Source: Ascaphus truei
Taxonomy: Eukaryota > Chordata > Amphibia > Anura > Ascaphidae
Direction: 5' to 3'
Length of the DNA stretch: 64,000 nucleotides
Assembly: GCA_036426205.1 (NCBI GenBank)
Contig: WSYH01002452.1
Location: forward strand, 22,613-86,612
Every line of letters begins with the position of its first letter. The stretch's first letter is position 1. Shown in pieces: positions 1 to 12,777 of this stretch. Below the pieces are notes generated by a model, which saw only the letters and a program-made list of their open reading frames with translations, did no database searches and was not told where the DNA came from. The translations under genes and the position numbers were made by a program.

Positions 1-1489
1 ATCGGGGGGCCTCAGCTGAACTTGCTCACCAAAAAGGAGCCACGAGGAGCCTCACAACCACCGAGACGCAACCCCGCCGAGCCCAGACGACTCCGACCTA
101 CGTCACTCTCGACCCGCCGAAAACGCGAAAAAAAAGGAGGCTCCAGAAAAGGAGACCAACCGCAGTGCTGTGCGGCCCCACGTCCTCCGACTCCCCGCAA
201 CAGGTAGTCCCAAGGTCAGCCATGTCCCCCCCCCGGGTCGAGGAGGGTGGGGACAAGACCCGTCACTTCGCTGCTGCCCCCAACAGAAACCACATCAAGA
301 GGACGCACGACTCCCGGCCCCCTCCCCCCCCATCCATAAAACCCTAAGGACAAGACCCCACCACGTGTGAACCCCCAGTTCCCATACTCCCCAATACCCA
401 CCCCCCGCGCCTCCCCGCAATCCCCAGAGCGCGTCTAAGCAACCCTCGTACCCCCCACCTCGACCAACCTTCCTCCCTGGCCATACACATCACCCTAGGC
501 GCAGACGTCCCCACCTTACCCCTCCGCCAAAAAGCCCCGGTCACACACTCTCTCCCCTCAGGAACTTTCTCAGGACGCGCCTCACTCTCCAGCAATCCCT
601 GCGAAAACCCCGACGCAAAGCTCCGCTGTAGACAGAGAAACCTAAGGGCGGGGTCAAAAAGAAAAGACACGCAAGATGCACCGCCCCCGTCAAATGCTGA
701 TCCCACACTACACAGGACATGGAGGGGTGAATGCAGACCTAGCTGAGAAGCAAGCGTTAGGGTGGAGTTTCAAACTCTGGTTGAGCCCCTATTGGCTACA
801 TTACTGCACTCTGCAACTTACACATGCCCTACAGAATGGAGCTTAAACCACTCAGCCCCACCCCCACGCATGTAAGCTCACCCCCCCACTCCTCCCTTCA
901 CAACCCCCCCCCCCCCACCCCGCAAAAAAGCAAAAATACCTTCACACAATGTCCCCCAGTACAGGCAAAAAGAGAGAGTGTTGGCCTCCTCTTGCGCCCT
1001 CACAGATGAGCTAGGAAAGCGGGCGCCGTACCAGCCTGCATCACTACGTGATATAGGCGGTGGCCATAGTACAGTGCCACCACCACCAACAAACCGAAAA
1101 TGATCCTGCCCCTTACTTATTCTGTAGACTCTCCTCCTCACAAAGAAGAAACCCTTCTAAGCAACATATGCCATCTCCACCTAACAGTTGCTAGTCCCAC
1201 AGCCGCCGCCGGGTTGCCAAGCAAATGTTCTACTTGTAGTGATCTGTTTTTGTTACTGTTATCTTAAATGTATTTAATGTTTCTTGCTGTCCCCAAGAAT
1301 CACTAAGGCGAAGGCTATGCGAAACTACTTACCTACTCCCTCCCCCCCCCCCACTGACTCCATTCCCCTCCACCAATGTTCATATCCTGGCTGGTGAAAC
1401 CCCTGTTCTCCACCACTTCTCCAAATGAGTCCTAAGAATTAGTTTGTGTATCATGTGACCTATTCCTAACCGTGTGTTACTATACAACT
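1..1489. other. C-rich unassigned sequence
   Basis: No gene is recognised. The first 700 bases are rich in C and CpG, with several poly-C runs, for example near 225, 905 and 1340. The short open frames on both strands are compositional and match no family I know. From about 1240 the sequence becomes more balanced. It could be a LINE 5' or 3' untranslated region, but nothing in it proves that. Confidence 0.4.
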
Positions 1490-2496
1490 AAACCAGAACC
1501 CAGGAAGCTCTTTTTGGGACACCCCTGAGCCCCCAACCAAATATAAGATTGATATGTGTCAAAAATGCGTGTTGTGAGCGTGGCATATGTAACAACATAC
1601 GAAGAGAAGCCAATGTCTTACATCAACGTGACAGAAATACACATTAAAATAATATATTTCTATTGAAGTAGGTCACTTTAGTTTAACCTTTGGCCAAAGC
1701 GTTGTAAGCTGCGAGCACGTGCAAGTCAGACACCTGTTCGCAATCCTAACACTACCGATAAAATACTCTATACCTCTATTAGGATTAAAATTCTCATTAC
1801 CTCTATTAGGAGGGAGAAAGACCACAGTGGGGTCTATAGCCAGCAGAATGAGGCATTTGCAACTAGGAAGTGGGCGATGGGCGGGCTTACAAACCTGGGA
1901 AGGAGAGCCACTACCTCCACCAGGAACAGCTGAGAATGGTTCACACAAAACACAGAACCCCAGTAAGCTCTTTCTGGGAACCCTGATGCCCCACAAATAT
2001 AAATATATGTATATGTGTCACAAATGGAGTGCTATTGAGCTCGGCATATGTATACAACAGACGACAGAGAAGTAGCAAGCTACATCCAACATGACAGAAA
2101 TACACAGTAAATACGTTATTATATTTCCTTGCAAGTAGGGTCATTTAGTTTAACCCTTTGGCCAAAGCGTTGTATTAGGTATAGCTGCGCAGCCACGTCC
2201 AGGGCAGACACCTGTTCGAAGTTCCCTAACACTACCAGATAAAATCTACACTATACCTCTATTAGGATTAAGAATTCTCATTACTCTATTGGAGGAGACA
2301 ATCCCACCTGGGTCTATATCCGCAGAATGAGGCACATTGCAAACTAGGGAAGTGGGGAGGGGCGGGTTAAAAACCTATGGAAGCAGGTAGGCCACCTAAC
2401 CTCCACCAGCTGGTAACATCTGAGTAATGTGTTAACAAAACACAGAACCCCATTAGCGTTTTGGGAACCCCTGATTCACCCAAAATATATCTATAT
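1490..2496 (+). repeat. Tandem copies of a ~465-bp repeat family
   Basis: One partial and two longer copies of the same unit lie head to tail. Landmarks recurring in each are TTTGGCCAAAGCGTTGT (near 1689 and 2158), the phrase around CCTCTATTAGGATTA (near 1773 and 2256), and a tail ending with ACATGACAGAAATACACAGT-like sequence. Copies differ by many small indels, so the array is old. The same unit reappears inverted at 6868-7740. The third copy is cut by the LTR element that starts at 2497. The superfamily is not recognised. Confidence 0.6.
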
Positions 2497-3340
2497 TGTG
2501 ACATAGTTCCAAACATGTTAGGCACTTTTCCCCATTTTGAGCAGAAAGTGCGACGATGTTACATGATCCGGTATCCCACTCCGCATTACCAACCGAATCA
2601 TGACAGCTGGATGGAAAATCCAGACCACAGATTACAATGGCTCTGTTCTCCCTACCGACGCTTCTAATCACATGTCACAGGTATTTAGAGCAGAGAGGTT
2701 TTGCATTTCACTCTCTGTCTCTGGAGCCTGGGGGCTGGGGTGTCGCTATCTCTCCTGCATCCCAAAAAAAAAGTACGCTAGGTTGACGGCCTCTCCACGT
2801 ATGCACCAGTACCAGAGGATTTGCCTGGACACCGAACGTAAACAATCAACAAAACAATGTATTTTGACGCGTTTCTAAATTTGACGGCTTCTAGCCTTGT
2901 TCCATTCTACATGCGAGAGAACTTTTTTCGCCTGGGCGAACACTCCTCGCCTTTTTTCCAAGTTTTTTACCCTCTTCTAGTGGGTATCAGACATCTGTTA
3001 GATAGACTGATTTGCTGATGTGTAGTTAGCATCCATGAAAGGGATAGGATTTGCTTTATATATTTTGGTTTTCATTTCTTGAAATAACAGAATGTGGAAA
3101 TATTGGTAACACTGAATGTGTGAACGCTAATGAAAGTAATCTGAGTACCTCGCTAACCTACACTGTCTAAATCTGCAGTACACCTTACATTGGATTGAAA
3201 TAAAGCAGGAAGAAGCTGAGTTATAGGGAAAAACAAATACTTTGGCGCTGATATCCTGTTTTTTTTGTATAATTAACCAGCAAGCTGTGTCGGGAAGAAC
3301 CCAACAGACGTCAGCACTACAAAAGAGGGGCGTTGTCACA
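2497..3340. repeat. Left LTR of the 2497-6867 element
   Basis: It matches 6110-6867 over most of its length. Shared stretches include GAAAGGGATAGGAT and GTCAGCACTACAAAAGAGG. The two copies differ in many indels, so insertion was ancient. Confidence 0.6.
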
Positions 3341-6109
3341 TATGGTGGAGAATGAGGGTCGGACACTAAAAAAGTCTTGGGGTATGGCAAATAAATGCGG
3401 GGTTTGTTATTAAATGGCCGCCGAGCTGAACAACGTACAGATGGCTATTGAGTGAAGCTGTCCAATGAGTATAGTCATTGTGTTACTAGCATACACATGA
3501 GGAATTTTGGTGCGAAGTTGGGGATCAATTAGCACTCACTTTTCTGAACCCAACAGAGAAACCAAATTGTTTGGCTGAAGAAAGGAAAAAAAAAACAAAT
3601 TGCCAATCTAGCAAGTTGTGTTGTGTAAGACTAATGCATTTTGTTGAAGTGAGTGAATTGGCAGCTAGCAAGGTGCTGTATTGCAAGTGTGGTGTGCTGA
3701 AGGGAGTGAAATGGCACTACGCAATTGTTCCTGCTGTGGTTTCTAAAATGGCCGACGTGAAATGTTCTTTGTAATGACATAATCATGAAAAACAGTGTCC
3801 TTCATGCCATACGATGGATATGAGTGATGATGACGAATCGTATGTGCCCATGGAGGAGAGTCAGCTTGCGTACCCAAGAGAAATTTCGTATGCTGGGCCC
3901 TGTCAATAAAGTAGGTCACATGGAAATGGTGCCCACAAAAAAAAAAAATTTTGCAAGAAAACAGCGCGCAAAAAGCAAGCCACGCCCCCCCTAGTGTGTG
4001 TTCAAGCAGAAGGTGTTGGAAGAACTGATACCGAGTGGAGTGTTGCCCAGCCATGATATGCTCTGGTAGCGGGTAATAAAGCAAAAAGAAAGAAGAAGAA
4101 AGAAAACGCACTGTCCCCTGCAAGTCACAGGGGAAGTGACGAGCCATTGAACCTGCGCTGTCAGGACAATGCCGTCAGAAAGAGCCGGTGAGATGGTGCT
4201 GCGACCGATGTGATCGGCGAGGTGAATGTCACGTGAAAGTGCACAAAGGAAAAGGAGGAGGCAAACGGTGGAAGCTGTGTAATCGTGGAACGGATAAGAG
4301 CTTTGGTTTCTGCACCTCCAACTTCCGCCATATTATGAATCCTGTGGCAGGAGGATTTGGTAAGGAGCGAGAATTGTTGGAAGAAGAGCACAATCTAACA
4401 ATAGGGGAGAAGTCGAACGCCGAGTTACAAGAGGTGTTACTCCAGCTTTACAAGAATCACGAGGCTTTGAAGAAAACGAGAGTCTCTCTTACGGAGTGAG
4501 CTGGAAGAAGTGACGACTATTCTGGAAAAGCCAACACCGTATTGTCACACATGGATGAAAACAGATAAGTCTGACAAATGATTGCTCTCCTAAAAACAAA
4601 ATACGGAGAAGGCCTCTAAGAGGTACATGCGCTCATCACAGAAGGGGCAACACTTGCGCCCGGAGGACCACGGTCTGAACACGAGATGGAATGTTGAAGC
4701 AAACCCAATGAGATGCACCTAGTGAGTTGAGATGAAGCAAGGAAAATGAGACTCTGAAATTGGAAAATCAATTTTGACGGACCAAGCAGAAAAACAATAG
4801 AAACAGTTGACTCCAGGAGGAAAAAGTAAAGTGCAAGGACGCACTGATGCACACTCGAGCCGCACCAGAAGAGAAATGGACGCGTCTGAGAAAAGAATTG
4901 CGAGATTATGCACTAAAAACAGAATTCTCTCGTGGAAGACACCTTAACATTTGAAAAAGATAGAAAAGCTACTTAGAATAATTCAGAAGCACATGCAAAG
5001 CTCTGTACTCCAAGGAAGAAGGGAACCAGAAATTTAGGTACACGGCCGCGAACTCTCATCCTACAGGCTGGCCTACCAGAGGATGACAATCGGTGTGTTC
5101 AATCACCGCATAAAGCAGCCTGGTGTTTCTTCACATCATTCTACCCGTGCCCGACATGGTACGAAAAGGTTCCTCATTATGAAAGGAGCAACTATAAAAT
5201 CCCAGTCTTGATAGGATGAACACTAACAGGATTCGCTATCAAACCCTGAGAAATGCGTCACTCTGGTTATCCAGCGGTATTCCGCCCTGGAATAAATCTT
5301 AACCTCATGAAAGAGAGGTCCAAGACTACATGCCTGCCGGCTGCCAATAGGTAAAATGCCACAGGGTCGCGCCGGGTTAGTGGAGACCCCATCAGGTGAA
5401 GGTGGCTCCAGTAGTCTTTCGTCTTCAAATCTTCTAAGTAACATATAACTTGCCCCAAAGGAGGAACCATCCCATCTCTAGAGTGTATGGTCGTGAAAAT
5501 ACATGGCAGTAAGAAGTACCTAAGGTTCCAAATGTCGTAAATCAAAAGCGAGCGAGGTAAAGCTGGCACTTGAATTTTTCCCGGATTCGCCACTATGGCG
5601 CCACAATATAACAGACCAAAGACTATCCTGGGCCAGAGTTCGTCAGGAAAGGCTAGCAGAACAGGTCAGTCATTTGCAGTTTGGCAGCGGCTGTATGAAA
5701 TAAAGTCAAGCGAAATGTAGGATGGAAGTCAAAGACAAAAAAAAAAATTGTGTTTGGGGATTGACCGATATTTTTTGTCTATTAACAACTGTGGACTATG
5801 TCAGGACACTTAACTATCAAATAGCTATTGTAGTTAAGGTATATTAGCCTCTAGAAATAAAGCATTTCTGTCAAGGTTACAGTGTTATAAATGGTTCTCT
5901 GTGTTGAAAATGTAGTACTAAAATACAAATTATAGACAGGACGTTGATGGACCCTTTATTGGAAAAATTATCATAATGAAGTTCATATTCGTGGCATGTG
6001 AATTACTAATTGTACTGAGAGTTAGCTCAAGTATGTCAGGTAGGAGCTACACCCCAGTGAAGGTCCATGGCCGCTCACCCCCAGTGGGTGGTGAGCTGGG
6101 AGGGGTATT
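3341..6109. other. Degenerate interior of LTR element
   Basis: No retroviral protein motif is recognisable. The longest plausible frame (4188-4499, plus, 103 codons) encodes a basic N-terminal part with several cysteines and a Leu/Glu-rich C-terminal part. It could be a Gag remnant, but no zinc knuckle or capsid signature is visible. The rest is stop-rich in all frames. Confidence 0.35.
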
Positions 6110-6867
6110 TGGACATACGTCCAAGATGTTAGGCAGCTTTACTGCCCCATTTAGCGGCAAAGTGCAGAGTAGTTAAAATGATCCGTTCCACAAGCTTCCC
6201 ATTACCATCAGGCAGTGGAGGAAATCCGACCACAGATTACAAGGCTCTAGTTCTCCCTCCCTGCCTTCTATACATGCACAGGTATTTAGGAGCAAAGAGG
6301 TTGGCATTTCACTCTCATCTACTTGGAGCCTGCGGGGCTGGGGGTGTCGTGACTCTCGTGCATTAGTATCGAGGGTTGACGGCCTCTCCAGTAGACAGTA
6401 CCAAGGATTTGCCTGGACCACGCAAACAGATACGACAAAACAAATGATACTGCTGTTGCCAAAAGACTGGTGCTTATCTTGTTCCCTACATGAGAGAGCA
6501 TTGTTTTAAGCTGGGAAGCCATTTAGTTGGCCGCAGTGTAGAGAGACTTGATTTCGGAGTGTAAGTTAGCATCCCTGAAAGGGATAGGATTGGCTATTAT
6601 GTAATTTGGTTTTAATTTTGAAATAACCTGAGGAAATATTGTAACACTGAAATGTGTGACTGCTGATTAAAGTATCTGAGTACCTCTAACCTACACAGTT
6701 ACAAGCTGGTTACCTACTTGGATGAATATAAAGCAGGCAGAAGACGTGGTTAAGAGCCGTCTAATACCTTTTGCATGATCTGTTTTGTTGATAATTAACC
6801 CTAGAAACTGTGTCGGGAATGAACCAGACAACGTCAGCACTACAAAAGAGGGCAGTTTCTGTACACA
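6110..6867. repeat. Right LTR of the 2497-6867 element
   Basis: This is the diverged partner of 2497-3340, about 90 bp shorter. The unit of the surrounding repeat array resumes directly after it with ATATGTATAGTG. Confidence 0.6.
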
Positions 6868-7740
6868 ATATGTATAGTGTCCAAAAGGGGAGTGCCTATT
6901 GAGCGTGGCATATGTATTACAACAGCGGACGAGAAGCCCAATGCTACATCCAACTGACAATACAACTAAATTTTATCATTTTTATCATTTTATCCTAATA
7001 GAGCGTATATTAGCTATTGTATATCTGGTAGTGTTTAGGGACTTTGCAAACAGGTGTTTCCTTATACGTGGCTTCGCAAGCTTAACAACGCTTTGGCCAA
7101 AGGGTTAAAACTAAATGACCCTACTTCAAGAGATATATAAGTATTTTACTGTGTATTTCTGTCATGTTGGATGTGCATTGGTTCTCTGTGTCGGTTGTAT
7201 AAATATGCCACGCTCAATAGCACTCAATTTTGAACATAATACATAATATATGTATATATTTGTGTGGGGCTCAGGGGTTCCCAACAAGAGCGTATTGGGG
7301 TTCGTGTGGTTGTTTAACCCATTCTCAGCTGTTCCAGCTGGTGGAGGTTGTGCGCTCCTCCTCCAGGTTTAAGACCGCCACCGCATCTTCCCTAGTTTGC
7401 AAGTGCCTCAATTCTGTGGATATAGACCACTGTGGTCTTCTCTCTTCCTCCTAAGAAGGTAAATGAGAAGTTTAATCTCAATAGAAGGTTATATTAGTAT
7501 TTTCCTCTGGTATGTGGTCGAGGATGCGAACAGGTGTCTGCCTTGACGTTGGCTCGCAAGCTTACAAACGCTTTGGCCAAAGGTTAAACTAAATGAACCC
7601 TACTTCACGAGATATATAGTGCTTTACNNATTTTACTGTGTATTTCTGTCATGTTGGATGTAGCATTGGGCTTCTCAGTCGTCTGTTGTTACTATACACG
7701 TACTGTATTTTTGCTATGCTTCACTTTGTCTGATAGGATA
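6868..7740 (-). repeat. Inverted copies of the ~465-bp repeat family
   Basis: After the right LTR the interrupted unit first continues in its original direction (to about 6965). Inverted copies of the array at 1490-2496 then follow; CTTTGGCCAAAG recurs near 7091 and 7571. Two ambiguous bases lie at 7628-7629, which suggests an assembly join inside the repeat. Confidence 0.55.
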
Positions 7741-8251
7741 ACCACGCAGGTCAAGATGGCGAATTACTCCCCCCTCCTCCCCCCCCTGAACTCCCCCCCC
7801 CCACCACACCCACACCCCACTGAAAGGGGAATCAAAGGAAAATCCCTACTCCTGAGCTTATACACGCACAAGGGGAAAGCGAGGCCAAGGCCCCACGGAC
7901 CCTACTAGCCATGCCGGCGCTGGATACCCTGAGCACCTCCCCAGGTATGATGCATCAGAGTAAGTAGATTCGGGCATATCTGCACATAACTAAGGGTCTC
8001 CCCTTGGCCCGCCTTTGCTGGAGACTGTTGTCAGACCCGCCCCCAAGGGTCTTAAACCACACCAACCGGCCTTTAGGTCAGACCGGTTTCACACCTTTTA
8101 GACCCCATCCAGGTCTACCTTCCTCCCCTTTTTCCTCCCGCTGTCCCTAGTCCAGCGGTTCCCTACCCACCCCAACCCTCCTGCCCATTTGACTACCTAC
8201 CCCTAACCTTAGCTCAAAGTCCACACGTAGTGAACGTTAACAATAGCTATA

Positions 8252-9185
8252 ATGTCCCACCAAAAAGCATTAAAGTTTGTATCCCTAAATGTTAAGGGCC
8301 TACATAATACTAGAAAGAGGCGCCTGGCCCTACAGGAGATCAAGACATCAGGGGGAGATGTTGTTTTCCTCCAGGAGACGCACTTCACGTCTCAGGAGCC
8401 GCCTAAAACATTCCAACATGTGTATCCGTTGAGCTATTTCTCTTCATATAGTAGTAAGCGCAGAGGGGTTGCCATTCTGATCCGTCAGGGTACCCCATTT
8501 AATTTAACAAAAATCCAGGCAGACCCATATTGTAGTGTATGGCTCACTTTCAGGCTTGACAATCGCCCTTATTAACCTATATGCCCCAAATGAGAACCAG
8601 ACAGAATTCCTAAAAAAAGTTCTGGAAGAAATTGACCCACAATACCTACCCTCGCTGCTTATTGCAGGCGACTTAAATATGGCTCTCAACCCCAGAGAAG
8701 ACAAATCGAGCCTACCAGGACTACAACACTCCACTCAGTCACAAAGACTGGGGAAAAAATTTAAGGACATTATGGGAGACTTTTCTCTTATAGACATCTG
8801 GAGAACACAGCATCAGGGGCAAAGGGATTACACCTTTTACTCGGCCCCTCACCAGACATATTCCCGTATAGACTACTTCCTTGCTACCAAGAACATCCTA
8901 GAAGCCACCACAGAATCAGATATCGGCCCAATCACGTGGTCAGATCATGCTCCCATCACCATGACCCTATCCATCCCATTCGTAAAAACGTTCTCATACT
9001 GCTGGAAACTTAATGACTCCTTATTGAATCACTCTGAGACAGTAAGGGAGCTTAAAAAATCCCTTAAGGAATATTTTCGTATAAATACAGGCTCAGTCTC
9101 ATCTCCAGCAGCCCTATGGGAAGCCAATAAGGCGACAATCAGAGGACATTTCATCTCGATTGCCTCCCATCGGAAAAAAAATTAA
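8252..9185 (+). pseudogene. L1-A ORF2: APE-type endonuclease domain
   Basis: This part of ORF2 nicks target DNA to prime reverse transcription. It opens with KFVSLNVKGLHNTRKR, where the Asn is a metal-site residue, and continues with VVFLQETHF (catalytic Glu), INLYAPNE, LLIAGDLNMAL (Asp/Asn pair), RIDYFLAT and WSDHAPI (catalytic Asp-His). These are the hallmarks of AP-endonuclease-like LINE nucleases in the right order. A frameshift near 8540-8575 splits the domain between two frames. The reading then shifts again around 9185 into the linker that leads to the reverse transcriptase. Confidence 0.85.
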
Positions 9186-12100
9186 ACTCAAGCAAACCAA
9201 AGAGCTAACAGACAAAATAATCAGTTTAGAACAGCAACATAAAAATAACCCTTCCCGGAGAATCTATTAACAGCTGACTTCTGCTAGAAATGACTTAAGA
9301 ATAATACAAATGGAAAACGTAGAAAAAGCTCTTAAATGGACGGGTCAGAGGTATTATGATAAAGGGAACAAGGCTTATAGACTTCTTGCTAGCAAGCTAC
9401 GTGGCATACAAAAAAGGTCACAAATAACGGCGATCCGGAATAGTGCTTGTACACTCTTATACACTGGCGACACACTTTATTCGAGCTCGGCTAGTCCCAC
9501 GAATTCGGGTATACCCGGGTGTATTGAGGTTTGTGACTGTTTTCTGCCCGAGTGCATTGAGTTATTTTCCGGCAGGGATTGAAGCATTTTATTCCCGCTG
9601 GCTGCAATACTGCACAGTACATATATATATACTGCATTACAATTCATGTATTTATGCCATCTGGTAGACACGCGAAGCATTGCAGCCTATTAATCCTAAT
9701 CATTATCATTTAACAGATCAGCCGCCCGTCACGCCAGGCATGAACCAGGCGGGAAGGCAAATGCAACGGGGCTTGTCAGAGTGAGGAGCGGCGCATTTCG
9801 CAGGTATCTGCCAGGTACATACCGGGTATTTGCTCGAATAAAGTGTGTCGGTGCAGTATAATGAAAAAAAAATTGCAGAGGAATTTACTAAATTCTACAC
9901 TAAATTATACAACCTAAGAGCCCACTCTGCAACCCCAGGCTCGAAGGAGCAAACGGCTGCTTTTGACTACCTAGCCGATTGCGACCTCCCCTCGCTAACA
10001 GAGGAGGAAAGCCTTATATTAAATGCCCCAATAACGGCGGAAGAATTAGAAATGGCCGTCAAGGCCTCAAAAATCTCTAAAGCACCGGGCCCTGATGGCT
10101 TCACAAATGCATATTACAAGAAATTTCTCCCCATCTTGTCCACACACCTATTACATTTGTTCAACTCATTTCTAGAAGGTAATCCTATCCCATCTTCAAT
10201 GTCGTCCGCCAATCTGGCCCTAATACTCAAAGACAGAAGGACCCCACCCAGTGTGGAAGTTATAGACCAATTTCACTGTTGAACAATGACCTAAAACTGT
10301 ATAGTAAAATACTGGCGAACAGACTTAATCCAATACTCCCGAGATTAGTACACATAGACCAGGTCGGGTTTGTCCTGGGACAATACCCGTAAAATCATTA
10401 ATTTAGTTGATTATGCCCACCTCTCAGACTCAAAAGCAATGTTACTAAGCCTCGACGCAGAGAAGGCATTTGACAGAATTGACTGGCTATTTCTAGACAA
10501 CACATTGAAAAAATTTGGGTTCAGTGACTCATTTCTGAGAGGGGTCCAGGTGCTCTATCAGAATCCATCTGCTTCTGTAAGACTAACAGGAGGAGGACCC
10601 GAGCGCATCCACATTAGAAATGGAACCCGACAGGTTTGCCCCCTCTCCCCTCTCCTCTTCGCTCTCACGATTGAACCACTGGCGACTAGAATAAGACAAA
10701 ACCCAAACATCCAAGTTATTCCCATTGCCAACGAACACTACAAAATCTCCCCATTCGCTGATGATATCATCCTGACCTTGACCAGGCCCCTCACTTCCCT
10801 CCCCAACCTCCAGAGGGAACTGACAGAATTTGGGAAGGTATCAGGTTATAAAATAAACAGCGACAAATCAGAGGCCCTCAATCTTAATCTCCCTGACCCC
10901 GTAGTTAAGCTCCTTAAACTAAATTTCTCCTATCGATGGTGTCCCTCATGCATTAAATATCTGGGAATTAATGTATCTAGGCACTATCGGGACCTATACC
11001 GGGATAACTACCCGAAACTATGGGACCAGATCAAAAAAGATCTAGATCGGTGGGAAGGTTATCAGATCTCATGGATCGGGAGGATGATCTCTACCAAGAT
11101 GAATATACTCCCAAGAATGCTGTACTTTTTCCAGACACTCCCGATCCAGGTTCCGGCCGCCGATCTAAAATATATACAGAATAGATTACTCCACTTCATT
11201 TGGCAGGGTAAGAGACCCAGAGTCGCCAGATCGGTCCTGATGACCACTAGATCCAGAGGAGGGATGGGGGTACCTGATCTTTATAAATACTACCTAGCTG
11301 CACAGCTCAAGCAGGTGGTAATGTGGAACTCAGACCCGACCCGCTGTTGCTGGGTTCAAATGGAGACTCAATGTGCCAACCAGCCTTCTCTGCAAGCCTG
11401 CCTCTGGAGCCTGGACAGAGGAGATGTCCATTTACACAATCTTGAATTACAGACCTCACGATTTACGTGGGACATCTGGTCAAGATGTAAATATAAATAT
11501 AACCTCTCCTCTACTAGCTCCCAACTCACCCCACTCGTTAATAACCCCAAATTCCCCCCGGGATGTGGATCTAAACTGTTCGCCCACTTTAACACATGGG
11601 GTATAGAGGCGATTGTCGATCTACTGAGCCTGGGGAAGCTCCTGAGCTACCAAGAACTGAGGACCAAATTTAAAATCAAAGAATTGGACACTTTCAAATA
11701 CCTCCAAATTAGAAACTTTGTGCGAACTACCTGCCCTCGTCCAGAATACCCCACTCTAACTACGTTTGAAAACCTGTGTCAGGCCAAGACCTACCAGAAG
11801 GGTCTAATTTCGGATATATATATAACGTACTTATGCACACAACGACCCCCACACAGCATGATTACATGCTCAGATGGTCAGCTGACCTGAACATTAATAT
11901 AGAAAGAGAGACTTGGGAAGAAATCTGGCAGGCAGCCTCAGAAACTTCCCTATGCACTACAATTAAGGAGAACATTTATAAGATTATGTTCGGCTGGTAT
12001 CTTACCCCAGCACGATTAAACCAGATCTACCCTCTGGCTTCAGACCAATGTTGGAGAGGCTGTGGTAATAGAGGGGATATGGTCCACATCATGGTCCAGA

Positions 12101-12446
12101 AATTGTGAAATACTGGGCCAAGGTCCAAATTCTGATAAAAGAGGTCACCGACCTAGAAGTTCCTATTGAACCACTGACCTACCTGCTGGCTGCACCTATG
12201 CCGAACATAGTCCGGCCCACCAGGAAATTAATATCCTTCATTCTATACGTGGCGAGATGCTGTGTTGCGGCCTCCTGGAGGAAAACAACAGTGCCGGCAC
12301 TGAACACGATTAAAAAGCGAATTAGCGAGGTAATGATCATGGAAAGGCTTACCGCCACCGTGAGGCAAAAAATCCCCGCTTACGAAGATATCTGGGAACC
12401 TTGGTTCCTCCTCACCAGAGATTGCCAACCAAACCCAACAAGATAG
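9186..12446 (+). pseudogene. L1-A ORF2: reverse transcriptase and C-terminal domain
   Basis: The linker (9200-9460) is followed, after a MITE, by the RT region. SKAPGPDGFTN marks RT motif 1-2, LLSLDAEKAFDRIDW carries the first catalytic Asp, GTRQVCPLSPLLFAL is the next conserved block, and FADDIILTL is the catalytic Asp-Asp box near 10755. The LINE hallmark WIGRMISTKMNILPRMLY follows near 11075. The C terminus carries CWRGCGNRGDMVHIM near 12050, a CCHC-type finger seen in vertebrate L1/Tx1 proteins. Frame breaks occur near 10282-10370, 11890 and 12105, so the copy is dead. Confidence 0.85.
9462..9856. mobile_element. 395-bp TA-flanked MITE inside L1-A
   Basis: The left end is CACTGGCGACACACTTTATT and the right end is its inverted counterpart, AATAAAGTGTGTCGGTGCAG, with TA on both sides (9460-9461 and 9857-9858). 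The LINE frame is readable on both sides of the insert. There is no transposase. Internal text near 9575-9610 (CATTTTATTCCCGCTGGCTG) is nearly repeated near 55700 just inside the left end of the large transposon. Together with the TA target and similar end sequence this suggests a Tc1/mariner-type non-autonomous relative. Confidence 0.75.
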
Positions 12447-12776
12447 AGGCCTACCCCCCCCCCCCCCCCCCCATAAGGGACTCAGTGACGACCCCAGCCA
12501 GAGATCTACTTACCAGTCAAATGGGCTACCCCTCTTACCCTACTTCCCCCAACTTCTCTTTCCCATCCACTTCCCCACACCCCTCCCCCCCCCCCCCCCT
12601 AGGTCTTCACTCTCGGAAGACACCACCTTTCCCCCCTTTTTTTTCCTTCCGACAACTGCGGTTGCCACCCTGTTTCCCCCCCCCAAAAAATGTTACCTGG
12701 AAAAATGTTAGGCGATGTTAAATGTCATGTAAACTGTAATATCTAAATGCCTAATAAAAACATTGGGAAAAAAAAG
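12447..12776 (+). other. L1-A 3' untranslated region
   Basis: It is pyrimidine-rich with long C runs, near 12455-12471, 12580-12599 and 12676-12684. A polyadenylation signal AATAAA lies at about 12752 and a short A tail ends at 12776. Confidence 0.7.
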
Positions 12777-12777
12777 A

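Larger units (their letters stand above)
2497..6867. mobile_element. Old LTR retrotransposon remnant
   Basis: Two diverged direct repeats flank a degenerate 2.8-kb interior. The left repeat (2497-3340) begins TGTGACATAG and ends in CACA. The right repeat (6110-6867) begins TGGACATACG and ends GTACACA. The right repeat is preceded by a purine-rich tract, GAGCTGGGAGGGG, a plausible polypurine tract, and the left one is followed by TGG, where a tRNA primer site usually starts. ATAT sits on both outer sides (2493-2496 and 6868-6871), a plausible target duplication. The surrounding repeat unit resumes on the far side. No reverse transcriptase or integrase motif is readable, so the family is not assigned. 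Confidence 0.6.
7755..12776 (+). mobile_element. L1-A, L1-like LINE retrotransposon
   Basis: A promoter-like, C-rich 5' region starting around AAGATGGCGAATTAC is followed by a decayed ORF2 (8252-12446), a C-rich 3' UTR with runs of C, and AATAAAAACATTGGGAAAAAAAA at 12751-12776 as the poly-A end. No ORF1 is seen, so the copy is incomplete. It abuts Polinton sequence directly at its 3' end (12778). A 395-bp MITE lies inside ORF2. The clade is judged L1/Tx1-like from the APE endonuclease, the reverse transcriptase and the CCHC-type C-terminal motif. Confidence 0.85.

Noticed and set aside
12..706. Several overlapping open frames on both strands near the window start
   Set aside because: They are Pro/Gly/Arg-rich by-products of a C-rich sequence, overlap each other on both strands and show no domain.
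4188..4499. Possible gene in the LTR element interior
   Set aside because: 103 codons with some cysteines, but no Gag zinc knuckle or other motif; kept only as a note in the interior entry.
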